Positions 54,273-62,593 of a DNA stretch of 64,000 nt are shown in pieces. The notes below the pieces were generated by a model that was not told the origin of the DNA, ran no database searches, and worked only from the letters and a program-made list of their open reading frames with translations. This DNA comes from JAHEEL01 sp963715255 (GTDB taxonomy: Bacteria > Actinomycetota > Acidimicrobiia > Spongiisociales > UBA5794): contig CAVQRN010000013.1 of assembly GCA_963715255.1 (NCBI GenBank), forward strand, positions 1 to 64,000, given 5' to 3'. The position numbers and the translations under genes are program-made. The stretch's first letter is position 1; the number at the start of each line of letters is the position of its first letter.

Positions 54273-54869
54273 ATGTCAACAACCAACCGACTCCCGAGGA
54301 TTCTGCAACGACTCACCGAGATCGGCATCGCCATCACGGCTGTCGTGGCGGTCGTATTCCTGGTCGCTGTCGTGTTCACGGACTCAGCACTCGAAACACC
54401 GATGGAGTTCACACCCGACGAGGACACCTACTCACTCGCCAGTGAGGCATGGGGAACAGGAACCATCCACGATGCGGTCGGTATCGTCGATTTCACCGAC
54501 AAGAGCGCAGCCTACGTTGCCCTCTCAGCGGCGAAGGTCCTCGCCTATGCCGCAGCCTCACTCGCATTATTGGTGCTGCTCAGGCGGATCCTCCAAACAT
54601 TGTCAGCCGGTACACCCTTCGTCGACACGAACGCAGACCGAATTCGAGCCATCGGCATCCTCATCCCCGCCTTCGGGTTCCTCATCCAAGGACTCCACTG
54701 GGCGACCTCCCTCATGGTCATGGACACCGTCACGGCCGAAGGACTCCACATCGAAGCCCGACTCACGTTGAACCTCACCTACCTGTTCATCGGCCTCGTC
54801 ATCGTCGCCCTCGCAGAAGCCTTCCGCTACGGAACACACCTGCAAACCGACGCAGACCTGACCGTCTAG
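54273..54869 (+). CDS. DUF2975-type membrane protein
   Basis: 198 residues. ATG 54273 is preferred to 54258 because GGAGGT (54260-54265) sits 7 bp upstream. Four helices: 'IGIAITAVVAVVFLVAVVFT', 'ALSAAKVLAYAAASLALLVL', 'GILIPAFGFLIQGLHWATSL', 'LTYLFIGLVIVALAEAFRYG'; 'TPFVDTNADRIRAIGILIPA' is the characteristic NxxRIRxIG loop of DUF2975. Paired with a YozG-like HTH gene 13 bp downstream, as in many Gram-positives. The role of the pair is not established; the membrane partner may sense something and control the HTH protein. Confidence 0.75.
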   Translation: MSTTNRLPRILQRLTEIGIAITAVVAVVFLVAVVFTDSALETPMEFTPDEDTYSLASEAWGTGTIHDAVGIVDFTDKSAAYVALSAAKVLAYAAASLALLVLLRRILQTLSAGTPFVDTNADRIRAIGILIPAFGFLIQGLHWATSLMVMDTVTAEGLHIEARLTLNLTYLFIGLVIVALAEAFRYGTHLQTDADLTV

Positions 54870-54882
54870 CGAGATGCAACCC

Positions 54883-55107
54883 ATGAGTATCGAAGTGCAC
54901 CTCGACCGGCTTCTCCTCGACCGAAAGATGACCCTCACCGAACTGTCGAACAGAGTCGGGATCACTCAAGCCAACCTATCGAACCTGAAGACCGGCAAAG
55001 CACGGGCCATACGATTCACCACGCTCGACGCACTCTGCAGAGAACTCCACTGTCAACCCGGAGAGCTACTCAGCCACACCACCGAACCTGACCGTCTGCA
55101 TTTGTGA
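54883..55107 (+). CDS. Cro/CI-type HTH regulator (YozG-like)
   Basis: 74 residues from ATG 54883 (54874 is an alternative): 'IEVHLDRLLLDRKMTLTELS' with 'NRVGITQANLSNLKTGKARA' and 'IRFTTLDALCRELHCQPGEL' after it, a complete small HTH_26-type domain very close to YozG. Immediately follows the DUF2975 gene, probably a bicistronic toggle. It most likely binds the TATCGATA repeats upstream of the pair and autoregulates. Confidence 0.8.
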   Translation: MSIEVHLDRLLLDRKMTLTELSNRVGITQANLSNLKTGKARAIRFTTLDALCRELHCQPGELLSHTTEPDRLHL

Positions 55108-55142
55108 GCGTGTGCGGGCTGCGTGGATTCGAAGTCCCGCTC

Positions 55143-55350
55143 CTACCCGCGTGGTTCGACGGAGGCCGGTAGGCGGCGTGTGGCCTTTGTTCCGCCGAGG
55201 CTGCTCTCGTCGAGGATGATCGTTCCGTTTTGGTGTTGTGCGATTTCTTGGGCGATTGCGAGTCCGAGTCCCGCGCCGCCGTGATCTCGGTCGCGGGCCT
55301 CGTCGAGTCGTGTGAATCGGTCGAACACTCGTTCGCGCGCTGGCTCGAAG
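55143..55350 (-). pseudogene. Histidine kinase fragment (ATPase C-terminal end)
   Basis: Only the end of a HATPase_c domain remains: 'RERVFDRFTRLDEARDRDHG' and 'GAGLGLAIAQEIAQHQNGTI' (F and G2 boxes), then 'DESSLGGTKATRRLPASVEP'. Upstream of about 55350 no N-box, HisKA or membrane segment is recognisable before the SulP start at 55517. It has no partner response regulator nearby. Confidence 0.7.
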
Positions 55351-55516
55351 CGTATCGATACGACGAGGCACCGCCGGACCGGCGACGAGCGCCCGACCAG
55401 AATCGTCGGATGACGCCGCTAACTGTTCGTCTGCAGACGGGCGGTTGAGTAGGGTCGCGGCCGATGCTTCGTGAAGACACTCGTGTGAGCGCGTTCCCGA
55501 TGGCGCGAGTGATGTG

Positions 55517-57244
55517 ATGGACGTCCTCGCCCGTTGGGTTCCCGGCGTCACGGTCGTGCGGACCTACGAGAAAGGCTGGCTGCGCAAGGACCTCGTAGCA
55601 GCGCTCGTACTGACCGCGCTCCTGGTACCCCAGGGGATGGCATACGCGGAGCTTGCCGGACTCCCCGCCGTCACCGGCTTGTACACGACGGTCGCTGCCT
55701 TGATCGGATATGCGATCTTCGGCCCGTCGCGCATCATGGTCCTCGGGCCCGACTCGTCCCTTGCGCCGCTGATCGCCGCCATCATCGCCCCGCTCGTCAT
55801 TGGAGACAGCACAGCGGAGGCGGTTGCCCTGGCTGGCATGCTCGCGATCCTCGCCGGACTGATGGAGATCCTTGTTGGCCTCGTGAAGCTGGGAACGATC
55901 ACGGATCTGCTCTCGATGCCGGTTCGAGTCGGCTACCTGAACGGCATTGCGCTGCTCGTGCTGGTGAGCCAACTCCCCAAGCTGTTCGGCTTCTCCACCG
56001 ATGGCGATGGGTTCATCTCCGACGTCATTGAGTTCGTGCGGGGCGTGGCGAATGGAGAGACCGTCGACGCCTCGCTGCTCCTCGGCGGCACCGCCATTGT
56101 GCTGATGCTGGCGGGCCGCCGGTTCGCTCCGCGTATCCCGTGGGTGCTGGTCGCCGTGATCGCGGCGATTGCGATCGTCGCCCTGTTCGATCTCGCCGAT
56201 GAGGGCGTCTCGGTGGTCGGCGTGTTGCCCTCGGGCTTCCCGAGCCCGACGTTCCCGGGGGTGCCGTTCGACGATCTCGTTCCGTTGCTAGTCGGGGCGC
56301 TCGGCATCGCCATCGTGAGCGTCGCCGACACAGCGGCGCTCTCGCGGAGTTTCTCAGCGAAACGCGGTGATCGGGTCGATCAGAACCAAGAAGCGGTGGG
56401 CCTGGGCATGGCGAACGTCGCCGCAGGTCTCTTCCAGGGATTCCCCATGAGCGCAAGCTCGTCTCGGACCGTTGTCGCCGATTCGGTGGGATCGAAGACC
56501 CAACTCACCGGGGTCATCTCAGCGGTGGCGATCATCGTCCTGCTGGTTGGTGCCAACGGCTTGCTCGCCGACCTGCCCTCGTCGGTTCTCGCCGCCGTTG
56601 TGATCGTCGCTTCGTTCGGTCTGTTCGATCTGACAACGCTTCGATGGCTGGCACGAGTTCGCCGCACCGACTTCGCAGCGGCCGTCATCGCGATGCTCGG
56701 CGTCATCCTGGTTGGCGTCCTCGAGGGCCTCCTCATCGCGATCGCCGTCTCGCTCGCGGTTTTCATCTGGAAGCGATGGAGGCCCTACACCGCCATTCTC
56801 GGTCGCGTCACCGGCGCCAAGGGCTACCACGATGTCGAGCGCCATCCCGATGCGTATCTGGTTCCGAGCTTGCTGCTCTTCCGGTTCGACTCACCCATCT
56901 TCTTCGCCAACGCAGGATTCTTCGAGGAACAGCTCGGCGACGCCATCGCCTCGACGCCCGGAGGAGTGAGCAGGGTCGTGGTTGCCGCCGAACCGATCAG
57001 CGACATCGACAGCACCGGGGCCGAGATGCTCGCTCTCCTCCTCGATGATCTCGACGCTCGGGGTATCGAGTTCGCATTCGCTGAGCTCAAAGGACCGGTG
57101 AAGGATCGCCTGCACAGCTACGGGCTCTACGACCGGATCGGCGACGAGTTCTTCTACCCCACCCTCGGGGTCGCGGTCACCGCGTACGCAGACGAGACAG
57201 GTCTGCCGTCGAGAGACCACGGCTCCGACGAGCGGGATCGGTAG
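55517..57244 (+). CDS. SulP-family anion transporter with STAS domain
   Basis: 575 residues from ATG 55517 (GTG 55514 also possible). 'KDLVAALVLTALLVPQGMAY' with AELAGLPAVTGLYTT after it is the SulP signature; about 11 helices; 'SFSAKRGDRVDQNQEAVGLG' with 'MANVAAGLFQGFPMSASSSR' after it is the second conserved region. A C-terminal STAS domain spans about residues 440-555 ('VVAAEPISDIDSTGAEMLAL'). The family moves sulfate, bicarbonate or other anions. Next to the DszB-like/rhodanese pair, sulfate or sulfite is an attractive but unproven substrate. Confidence 0.88.
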   Translation: MDVLARWVPGVTVVRTYEKGWLRKDLVAALVLTALLVPQGMAYAELAGLPAVTGLYTTVAALIGYAIFGPSRIMVLGPDSSLAPLIAAIIAPLVIGDSTAEAVALAGMLAILAGLMEILVGLVKLGTITDLLSMPVRVGYLNGIALLVLVSQLPKLFGFSTDGDGFISDVIEFVRGVANGETVDASLLLGGTAIVLMLAGRRFAPRIPWVLVAVIAAIAIVALFDLADEGVSVVGVLPSGFPSPTFPGVPFDDLVPLLVGALGIAIVSVADTAALSRSFSAKRGDRVDQNQEAVGLGMANVAAGLFQGFPMSASSSRTVVADSVGSKTQLTGVISAVAIIVLLVGANGLLADLPSSVLAAVVIVASFGLFDLTTLRWLARVRRTDFAAAVIAMLGVILVGVLEGLLIAIAVSLAVFIWKRWRPYTAILGRVTGAKGYHDVERHPDAYLVPSLLLFRFDSPIFFANAGFFEEQLGDAIASTPGGVSRVVVAAEPISDIDSTGAEMLALLLDDLDARGIEFAFAELKGPVKDRLHSYGLYDRIGDEFFYPTLGVAVTAYADETGLPSRDHGSDERDR

Positions 57245-57341
57245 CAATGACATGCGGTGCAGTCTGTACCGCATGTCACTCGACACCGGCAAGGTGTCTC
57301 TCGCCGGCCGGCTTCCACTATCCGACCGACGGTGACGCTCT

Positions 57342-57779
57342 TCACTCGGCGAGCCGAACGAAGCAGTACACGCCCTCGAGGACTCCAAACGCTGGGAAGA
57401 TGGCCCAGGTGAGCCAATACGTCACGGTGTTCTGTCGGAATCCGAGGGCACGATCCCAGATGAACAATGGAATCGCCGTGTACCAGAACGGAACGGAGGC
57501 GATGAGGGCAAGCAGGAAGCCCCATCGGTAGCCGAGCAGCATCCCAACGCTGCCTGCGATCTGCAGGGGCGCCCAGAAGACGGCATCCGCCCACGCGTAG
57601 CCCTGGTTGAACGCGAAGTAGGCCTTGGGATCAGTGCGGTCGGGACTGCCCCCGTACACGTTCTCAATCGTCCAGGTGCTCGTCGGCCGCACGATCGCGA
57701 TCCACTGCAGGCCGCCGAGAATGCCCATGAGCACCAAGCCAGCGAAAGCGACCAGCCAGGTCAGCGGTGTAACTCCCAC
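57342..57779 (-). CDS. Hypothetical four-helix membrane protein
   Basis: 145 residues: N-terminal helix 'TWLVAFAGLVLMGILGGLQW', a hydrophilic stretch 'VRPTSTWTIENVYGGSPDRT', then three helices ('VFWAPLQIAGSVGMLLGYRW', 'FLLALIASVPFWYTAIPLF', 'YWLTWAIFPAFGVLEGVYCF'). No family named. It lies 27 bp after another small membrane protein gene on the same strand, and downstream of a TetR gene. Confidence 0.65.
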   Translation of the reverse strand: MGVTPLTWLVAFAGLVLMGILGGLQWIAIVRPTSTWTIENVYGGSPDRTDPKAYFAFNQGYAWADAVFWAPLQIAGSVGMLLGYRWGFLLALIASVPFWYTAIPLFIWDRALGFRQNTVTYWLTWAIFPAFGVLEGVYCFVRLAE

Positions 57780-57806
57780 TCCTCCTCCTCCCTAGTCACG
57801 ATCGGT

Positions 57807-58253
57807 GTTCACGATGTCAGGGACACCACCGCAGCGACAACTGTCACGAGGCCCATCACCCCCCAGATCGAGAGAAACACCAACCCCAACATGACGTTCT
57901 GTCGGGTGCCGATCTGCACGCCCGCGCCGTCGCATGGTGATCCGCGTGAAGACACCTCGTCCGGCGAAATAGAGGTACATCGCTCCACCCACCAGTCCGA
58001 AGTAGGTCCATGCCGCGTTGTCGGCGATCAGCAATACACCCGCAACCGGCATCGTCCACAGCGTCAGCGTATCCCACAGGGCCTCACCCCGGACATCTGC
58101 GAAGAAGGTCGGATCGACGGTGTCCTCGCCTTCGGCGAGCGAGAACCGCACGGCGGTCGCGGGAGCGAGCCACGACACTGCCTGGCCTCCCCAACACACG
58201 ACAGAGAGGGCGACGACGACGAAGCCCCATGCCATGCCCATGGATTCACCCAC
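57807..58253 (-). pseudogene. Hypothetical four-helix membrane protein, one frameshift
   Basis: From ATG 58253: 'MAWGFVVVALSVVCWGGQAV' helix, 'FADVRGEALWDTLTLWTMPV' and 'AGVLLIADNAAWTYFGLVGG' with AMYLYFAGRGVFTRI. After 'TMRRRG' the annotated frame becomes hydrophilic nonsense, while the next frame reads 'VQIGTRQNVMLGLVFLSIWG' and 'VMGLVTVVAAVVSLTS', a fourth helix, ending at 57807. Length about 149. The shift is near 57925 in a GC-rich run. It is probably part of a TetR-controlled operon. Confidence 0.6.
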
Positions 58254-58303
58254 GGTCTGTCGATTCGTGGCCGGGGTGGTCCGGTTGCCGTCGTGGGGTC
58301 ATA

Positions 58304-58987
58304 TCAGGCGCCCTTCAGAGAACGCCCGAAGACCGTCATGACCGGATACGGACGCACCGCACGATCGGTTCCCGGACCCGACGGAGCCTGAATGCCCTCA
58401 CCGATGAGGAGTTGGAAGAGGCGCAGCGCGTTCACGACGATGCGGCCCCTCACATCCTCCCCGGGCACAACTCTGCCGTTGATCAAGTTCAGGGTCTCAC
58501 CATCGATGTACGCGAGCACGATATCTGACGCGATTTGCGACTCTTCGACGGTCGCAGCACCAGATACCGCTGCGAAGGTCTCTGTGAGCCACACCTTCAT
58601 CTGCGCCACGGCTCCGAGGATGTCGCCGGGCAACTCCTCGATGTTGATGGGGTCTGATGCGATGAATCGGTAGAGGCCTGGATGCTGTTCGGGGTAGCAG
58701 GCGAGGTTCGTGATCAACCGATGCAGGTACTCGTCGGGCCCGAGCGAATCGTCGAGGCCGTCGACGACGCACTCTCCGTACTCCACGAGTACCCGCCGAA
58801 ACGCCTCCCACAGCAGATCCTGGTACGTCGGGTAGTAGTTGTACAGGTTGGTGTGGGCACATCCCACCCTACGTGAGATCTCCCGGAGGTTCACATCCTG
58901 TGACCCGCCGGTCTCTGCGATGAGAGCGAGCGTCATCTCGACGAAGCGCTCTCCGGTAGACGCGGATGGGCGGATTCCTGCAGCCAT
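58304..58987 (-). CDS. TetR-family transcriptional regulator
   Basis: 227 residues from ATG 58987. The N-terminal HTH is 'FVEMTLALIAETGGSQDVNL' and 'REISRRVGCAHTNLYNYYPT' (recognition helix HTNLYNYY). The C-terminal ligand-binding domain has 'IASDPINIEELPGDILGAVA'. It is transcribed divergently from the DUF4386-like gene, with a palindromic operator (59009-59023) between them, and upstream of two membrane protein genes on its own strand. Confidence 0.85.
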   Translation of the reverse strand: MAAGIRPSASTGERFVEMTLALIAETGGSQDVNLREISRRVGCAHTNLYNYYPTYQDLLWEAFRRVLVEYGECVVDGLDDSLGPDEYLHRLITNLACYPEQHPGLYRFIASDPINIEELPGDILGAVAQMKVWLTETFAAVSGAATVEESQIASDIVLAYIDGETLNLINGRVVPGEDVRGRIVVNALRLFQLLIGEGIQAPSGPGTDRAVRPYPVMTVFGRSLKGA

Positions 58988-59008
58988 GACCCAATTCTAG
59001 CACCTGAC

Positions 59009-59023
59009 ATTACCACCGGTAAT
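59009..59023. promoter_or_regulatory. Probable TetR operator ATTACC-acc-GGTAAT
   Basis: A perfect 6-bp inverted repeat with a 3-bp centre, 22 bp upstream of the TetR start and about 65 bp upstream of the divergent membrane protein start. Its position between divergent genes and its 15-bp palindromic form match TetR operators, so it likely controls both directions. Confidence 0.6.
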
Positions 59024-59087
59024 CTCCTTCGTGTAGAGTGACGAGCGGAGCGTTCTGCTCCGCGAACCGCGTCAAAGGAGATACGCA

Positions 59088-59760
59088 GTGGGTGAGTTCA
59101 GCAAGTGGGGCGGAGCATCCGCTCTCATTGAAGCAGCGGCATACATCTTCGGCTTCGGGATGGTTCTCGCCGTGCTGGTGCCGGCGGGCTACGAGCCCGT
59201 GGACTTCGATCCCGGTGAGGCGGTCGCCTTCCTCGCAGAGAACCAGACCGCTATGTACGTATGGACGTTCGTCATCTTCATCATCGCCGGAGTCTTCATG
59301 GTCCCCTTGTCTCTGGCACTCCACGAGCGGCTGAAGGCCGGCTCTCGCGCTCTTGATGCAGACAGCGACCGCATTCGGGCTCATGTGGGCAACCCTGATC
59401 GTTGCGAGCGGGATGCTCATCATCATCGACCTCGGCGTGATCGGCGATCTCTTCGCCAAGGACCCAGGCCAAGCCGAGACGGTGTGGCTCTCGCTGAATG
59501 CTGTGGAAGAAGCCTTGGGAGGCGGCATCGAACTTCCCGGTGGCATGTGGGTGTTGTTGTTGAGTTGGGCCGCGCTGCGGGCCGGTGGGCTTCCCAAGGT
59601 GCTGAACTACCTCGGCGTCCTCGTCGGTGCAGCCGGAATCCTCACCGTGTTCCCCGTGCTGGCAGAGGTGCTCACGTCGGCCTTTGGTCTGGGCTTCATC
59701 GTCTGGTTCGCCTGGGCGGGAATCGTGATGCTGCGCGATCATCGAGCACAAGAGGCATAG
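59088..59760 (+). pseudogene. DUF4386-like membrane protein, one frameshift
   Basis: From 59088: 'GGASALIEAAAYIFGFGMVL', 'FVIFIIAGVFMVPLSLALHE', then after a shift near 59352 'ATAFGLMWATLIVASGMLII' and 'GGGIELPGGMWVLLLSWAAL', ending 'AWAGIVMLRDHRAQEA' at 59760. Six helices, about 223 residues. The layout and the 'GMWVLLLSWAAL' segment are similar to DUF4386 family proteins. Divergent from the TetR regulator and probably repressed by it. Confidence 0.65.
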
Positions 59761-59837
59761 GGACGGACGTCCGGAGAAGATGACATGACGGCACGAGTGG
59801 GCGGCCGAACGGTCGGCATGTCGGATCGGGCTGGGTC

Positions 59838-60242
59838 ATGAAGATCCGGAAGGCTGCGGAACTCACCATTGGCGTGCTGTACGCGATCGGTGCAGCCCAC
59901 CAAGCCTTCTTCGTACTCCCAAACAGCACAGCGTTCTACGTCGACATGGCCGACCAGGCATGGCTGGCACCAGCCGCGGCCTTCGTCGAGGAGTTCCTCG
60001 TGCCCAACAGCGTTGCCGTCACGATTCTCGTCGCCACATTCGAGGCCATCCTCGCCGTAGCGATTCTCACCGGGCGGTCGATGGTTCGTCCCGCCCTGAT
60101 CGCCGGCGGCGTCTTCTCGATCGTCGGGGCCCTCACGGGGAGTCCGGCCGAAGCCGTTGGGTATGGCACGCTCGCCGCCATCCATTTCTGGCTCGCCGCA
60201 GCCCGCCGGTCGGCAGACCCGGGGGGCGAACAAGCCACCTGA
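59838..60242 (+). CDS. Hypothetical four-helix membrane protein (DoxX-like layout)
   Basis: 134 residues: 'TIGVLYAIGAAHQAFFVLPN' helix, 'EEFLVPNSVAVTILVATFEA', 'AILTGRSMVRPALIAGGVFS' and 'LAAIHFWLAAARR'. The four-helix plan resembles DoxX-like proteins, but no diagnostic motif is clear. 77 bp after the DUF4386-like gene and likely in the same transcript. Confidence 0.6.
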   Translation: MKIRKAAELTIGVLYAIGAAHQAFFVLPNSTAFYVDMADQAWLAPAAAFVEEFLVPNSVAVTILVATFEAILAVAILTGRSMVRPALIAGGVFSIVGALTGSPAEAVGYGTLAAIHFWLAAARRSADPGGEQAT

Positions 60243-60279
60243 ACACCGTCGACACGCTCCGACGACGCGGGCTGGTGGT

Positions 60280-60751
60280 CTAGGGAGTGGCTTCGGTTGG
60301 CGGATACCGGTACACATCCTCGGGGTCGTCGGGGAACCAGACACAACCAAGCACCCGCTCGACGACTTCCTTCATCTCGCCTGGAATCCATGGCGTGTCG
60401 GCGAACGCCCCTCTCGCCTCGGTTGCGTCGAGTCGTTCCTGGAAGTCGAGGCACACCTGTTTGCCGTCGGCGAGCGCGGATCGGTACGCCGCCATCTCAG
60501 GGCTGTTGGAGAGATCCGTCCACCTCGACCCTGACGAGTCTCGCCTGTTCGAGAATTGCCTGCAGGTCTTGCGGCGTGAAGTCGTCAATCCCCTCCGCGT
60601 TGGCGGCAAGCTCTTCACCTTGTTCGCTTGCATGTACTTCGATGGCGTTGACGCGTTCGGTGTATTCGGTGAGAGACAGCTCTCCCCCGCCGCAGCCGTG
60701 AAGCAACAACGCAAGGCACACAACAGGCGACGCGAGTGGTTTGATGATCAT
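60280..60751 (-). pseudogene. Small lipoprotein, one frameshift
   Basis: From ATG 60751: MIIKPLASPVVCLALLLHGC, a lipoprotein signal (Cys20). Mature start 'GGGELSLTEYTERVNAIEVH', then 'DDFTPQDLQAILEQARLVRV'. Near 60515 the frame shifts to 'PEMAAYRSALADGKQVCLDF' and 'QERLDATEARGAFADTPWIP', ending 'CVWFPDDPEDVYRYPPTEAT'. About 156 residues. No family recognised. Confidence 0.6.
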
Positions 60752-60885
60752 CGGATACGTGGGGAGCAGTATGCCCTCGTTCGTTCCTCGACCGGTAGGG
60801 CACGTCGTCACACGCGATACGAATAGCGCCTGGTCTTGAGATGATGAATTCGGGCGACCACCGCCCGCGATCAAGTCATCACCCT

Positions 60886-60914
60886 CCAGGGTCTTTGGGG
60901 TGCAAAGACCCTGG
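60886..60914. promoter_or_regulatory. Perfect 11-bp hairpin between divergent genes
   Basis: CCAGGGTCTTT (60886-60896), loop GGGGTGC, AAAGACCCTGG (60904-60914). It lies between the lipoprotein start (60751, minus) and the 2TM protein start (60967, plus), where no gene ends. It could be an operator, a leader hairpin or the terminator of an unseen transcript. Confidence 0.4.
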
Positions 60915-60966
60915 CATCCGATACTCCGAACGATCAGAGTGACGATGGCTTCCATCGGAGAGGAAT

Positions 60967-61260
60967 ATGAACCAGGCCGACGCGAGCACACCGGAGACGA
61001 GGGCACGCAAACGCGCCAAGAGCTACACCGGCCTGCTGTGGCACATCGGAGTATTCATTGTCATCAACGCGTTCTTCTGGATCCTCGACCTCACCACCGG
61101 CGCCGAGGGTATCCAGTGGGCCTACTGGATCACGATCTTCTGGGGCCTTGCCTTGGCATTCCACGTCGTGGCCTACGTGGTCGGCAACGGCGGGATCGAA
61201 CAGCGCAAGTATCAGAAGTCGCTGGCGGAAGAGCAACAGCAACAGCCTGACGATTCATAG
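60967..61260 (+). CDS. 2TM-domain membrane protein
   Basis: 97 residues: 'SYTGLLWHIGVFIVINAFFW' and 'YWITIFWGLALAFHVVAYVV' form two helices around a short loop 'ILDLTTGAEGIQWA', then 'GGIEQRKYQKSLAEEQQQQP'. This is the 2TM domain pattern (HxxxYxxVNxxLxxI...FWGxxLxxHxxxxF), often seen next to or fused to sensor kinases. GAGGA precedes the start. Function unknown. Confidence 0.7.
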   Translation: MNQADASTPETRARKRAKSYTGLLWHIGVFIVINAFFWILDLTTGAEGIQWAYWITIFWGLALAFHVVAYVVGNGGIEQRKYQKSLAEEQQQQPDDS

Positions 61261-61497
61261 CGGCACCCATGCGAGGCCGATCTTCCGATTTCCAGCGTTC
61301 GAGACCTCGGGTTCAGCATCACAGAACCGGGACCTGGGTGAGATGTTCTTCTGTATGGGATTCTCCACGGTCACCTCCGGTGTGGCACTTTCCTCGCCGC
61401 ACCAATCTTTGACCACACGATCACCCGTCGGTAGGGGACGACTGCTCTGAGCCGTGTGTTCCCATCGGCCAATCCTCGAACACTCGTCGATCCGAGT
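61261..61497. other. Intergenic, no gene seen
   Basis: Short gap between the 2TM gene and the end of the oxidoreductase gene. Frames are short and show no recognisable protein features. No tRNA or strong hairpin. Confidence 0.4.
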
Positions 61498-62469
61498 TCA
61501 GTCTCGTGCGGCCACCGTGATGACGATCTTGCCCCGGGTGAGACCCGTCTCCTGATACCGCAGGGCCTCTGCAATGTCGCTCAGCGGGTAGACCCGGTCG
61601 ATGACCGGCACAACGTCTCCTGACTCGAGAAGTCGGGTCAGGAATGAGACATCCTTCGGATTGAACGGCTTCCACCTGTGCATACCCATCGTGCGACTCC
61701 CCACGATCGACGCCAGCGGTCCCACAACCGCACCCTGGATCATTCCAGCAATGGATCCCGGCACCATGACGTAGACGCCCCCGGGACGCAGCGCCCGTCT
61801 GGACTCCCGGATCGAGCGGTGGACCGCGATGTCGAGAATCCAGTCGTATCGCTCCCCGGTCCTCGTGTAGTCCACCGCGGCGTAGTCGATCACATGATCT
61901 GCGCCGATCGATCGGATCATGTCGAGTTTGCCGGCGTCGTCCACAGCGGTCACTTCGGCTCCGAAGGACTTCGCGATCTGCACGGCGAACGGACCGATGT
62001 TTCCGCCGGCACCGTTGATCAACACCCGTTGTCCGGGCTTGATCGAACGCTTGCCGCGAAGACCCTGTAGGGCCATGACTCCCGCCTGCGGTACGGACGC
62101 CGCCGCCTCGAACGTCAACCCGCTCGGCTTCGGGGCGAATGCATCCTCCGAAACGCAGACGTACTCCGCGAAGGCTCCGAAACCGTGCTCGGTCAGGTCT
62201 CCAAAGACCTCGTCTCCCGGTCGGAGTCTCTTCGCGTTCTCACCGACCGCTTCCACCACACCGGCCACGTCCAGCCCGAGGCGTCGATTCTTCGGCACGC
62301 GCAACCCGGTGCCGAGGCGAGCGAACTTCGGCCGTCCCAGGAGATAGTCGACGTCGGCCATGTTGACCGACGACGCACGAACGCGAACCAGAACTTCGTC
62401 TTCCCTCGGAACGGATATGGCTACCTCTTCGAAACGAAGGACGTCAGGTGAGCCGTATTCGGACCGCAC
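61498..62469 (-). CDS. NAD(P)-dependent alcohol dehydrogenase / quinone oxidoreductase (MDR family)
   Basis: 323 residues. MDR fold without the zinc-binding cysteines: 'PREDEVLVRVRASSVNMADV', 'RRLGLDVAGVVEAVGENAKR', 'PGDEVFGDLTEHGFGAFAEY', Rossmann 'VLINGAGGNIGPFAVQIAKS' with FGAEVTAVD after it, 'IRSIGADHVIDYAAVDYTRT'. This is the zinc-independent quinone oxidoreductase/YhdH-like group. Substrate not predictable. Start 62469, divergent from the SRPBCC-like gene. Confidence 0.85.
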   Translation of the reverse strand: MRSEYGSPDVLRFEEVAISVPREDEVLVRVRASSVNMADVDYLLGRPKFARLGTGLRVPKNRRLGLDVAGVVEAVGENAKRLRPGDEVFGDLTEHGFGAFAEYVCVSEDAFAPKPSGLTFEAAASVPQAGVMALQGLRGKRSIKPGQRVLINGAGGNIGPFAVQIAKSFGAEVTAVDDAGKLDMIRSIGADHVIDYAAVDYTRTGERYDWILDIAVHRSIRESRRALRPGGVYVMVPGSIAGMIQGAVVGPLASIVGSRTMGMHRWKPFNPKDVSFLTRLLESGDVVPVIDRVYPLSDIAEALRYQETGLTRGKIVITVAARD

Positions 62470-62593
62470 GATCGCTTGGATGGTGGTCTCCTGTGATTCG
62501 GGAGCCTTGCTCGGTGGCGAAAGCCTCTGGATAACAGTACCGAACGCCCGAATACTGGGAACGGTTCTGCGCCATCACTCCCCAGGAGGCTCC

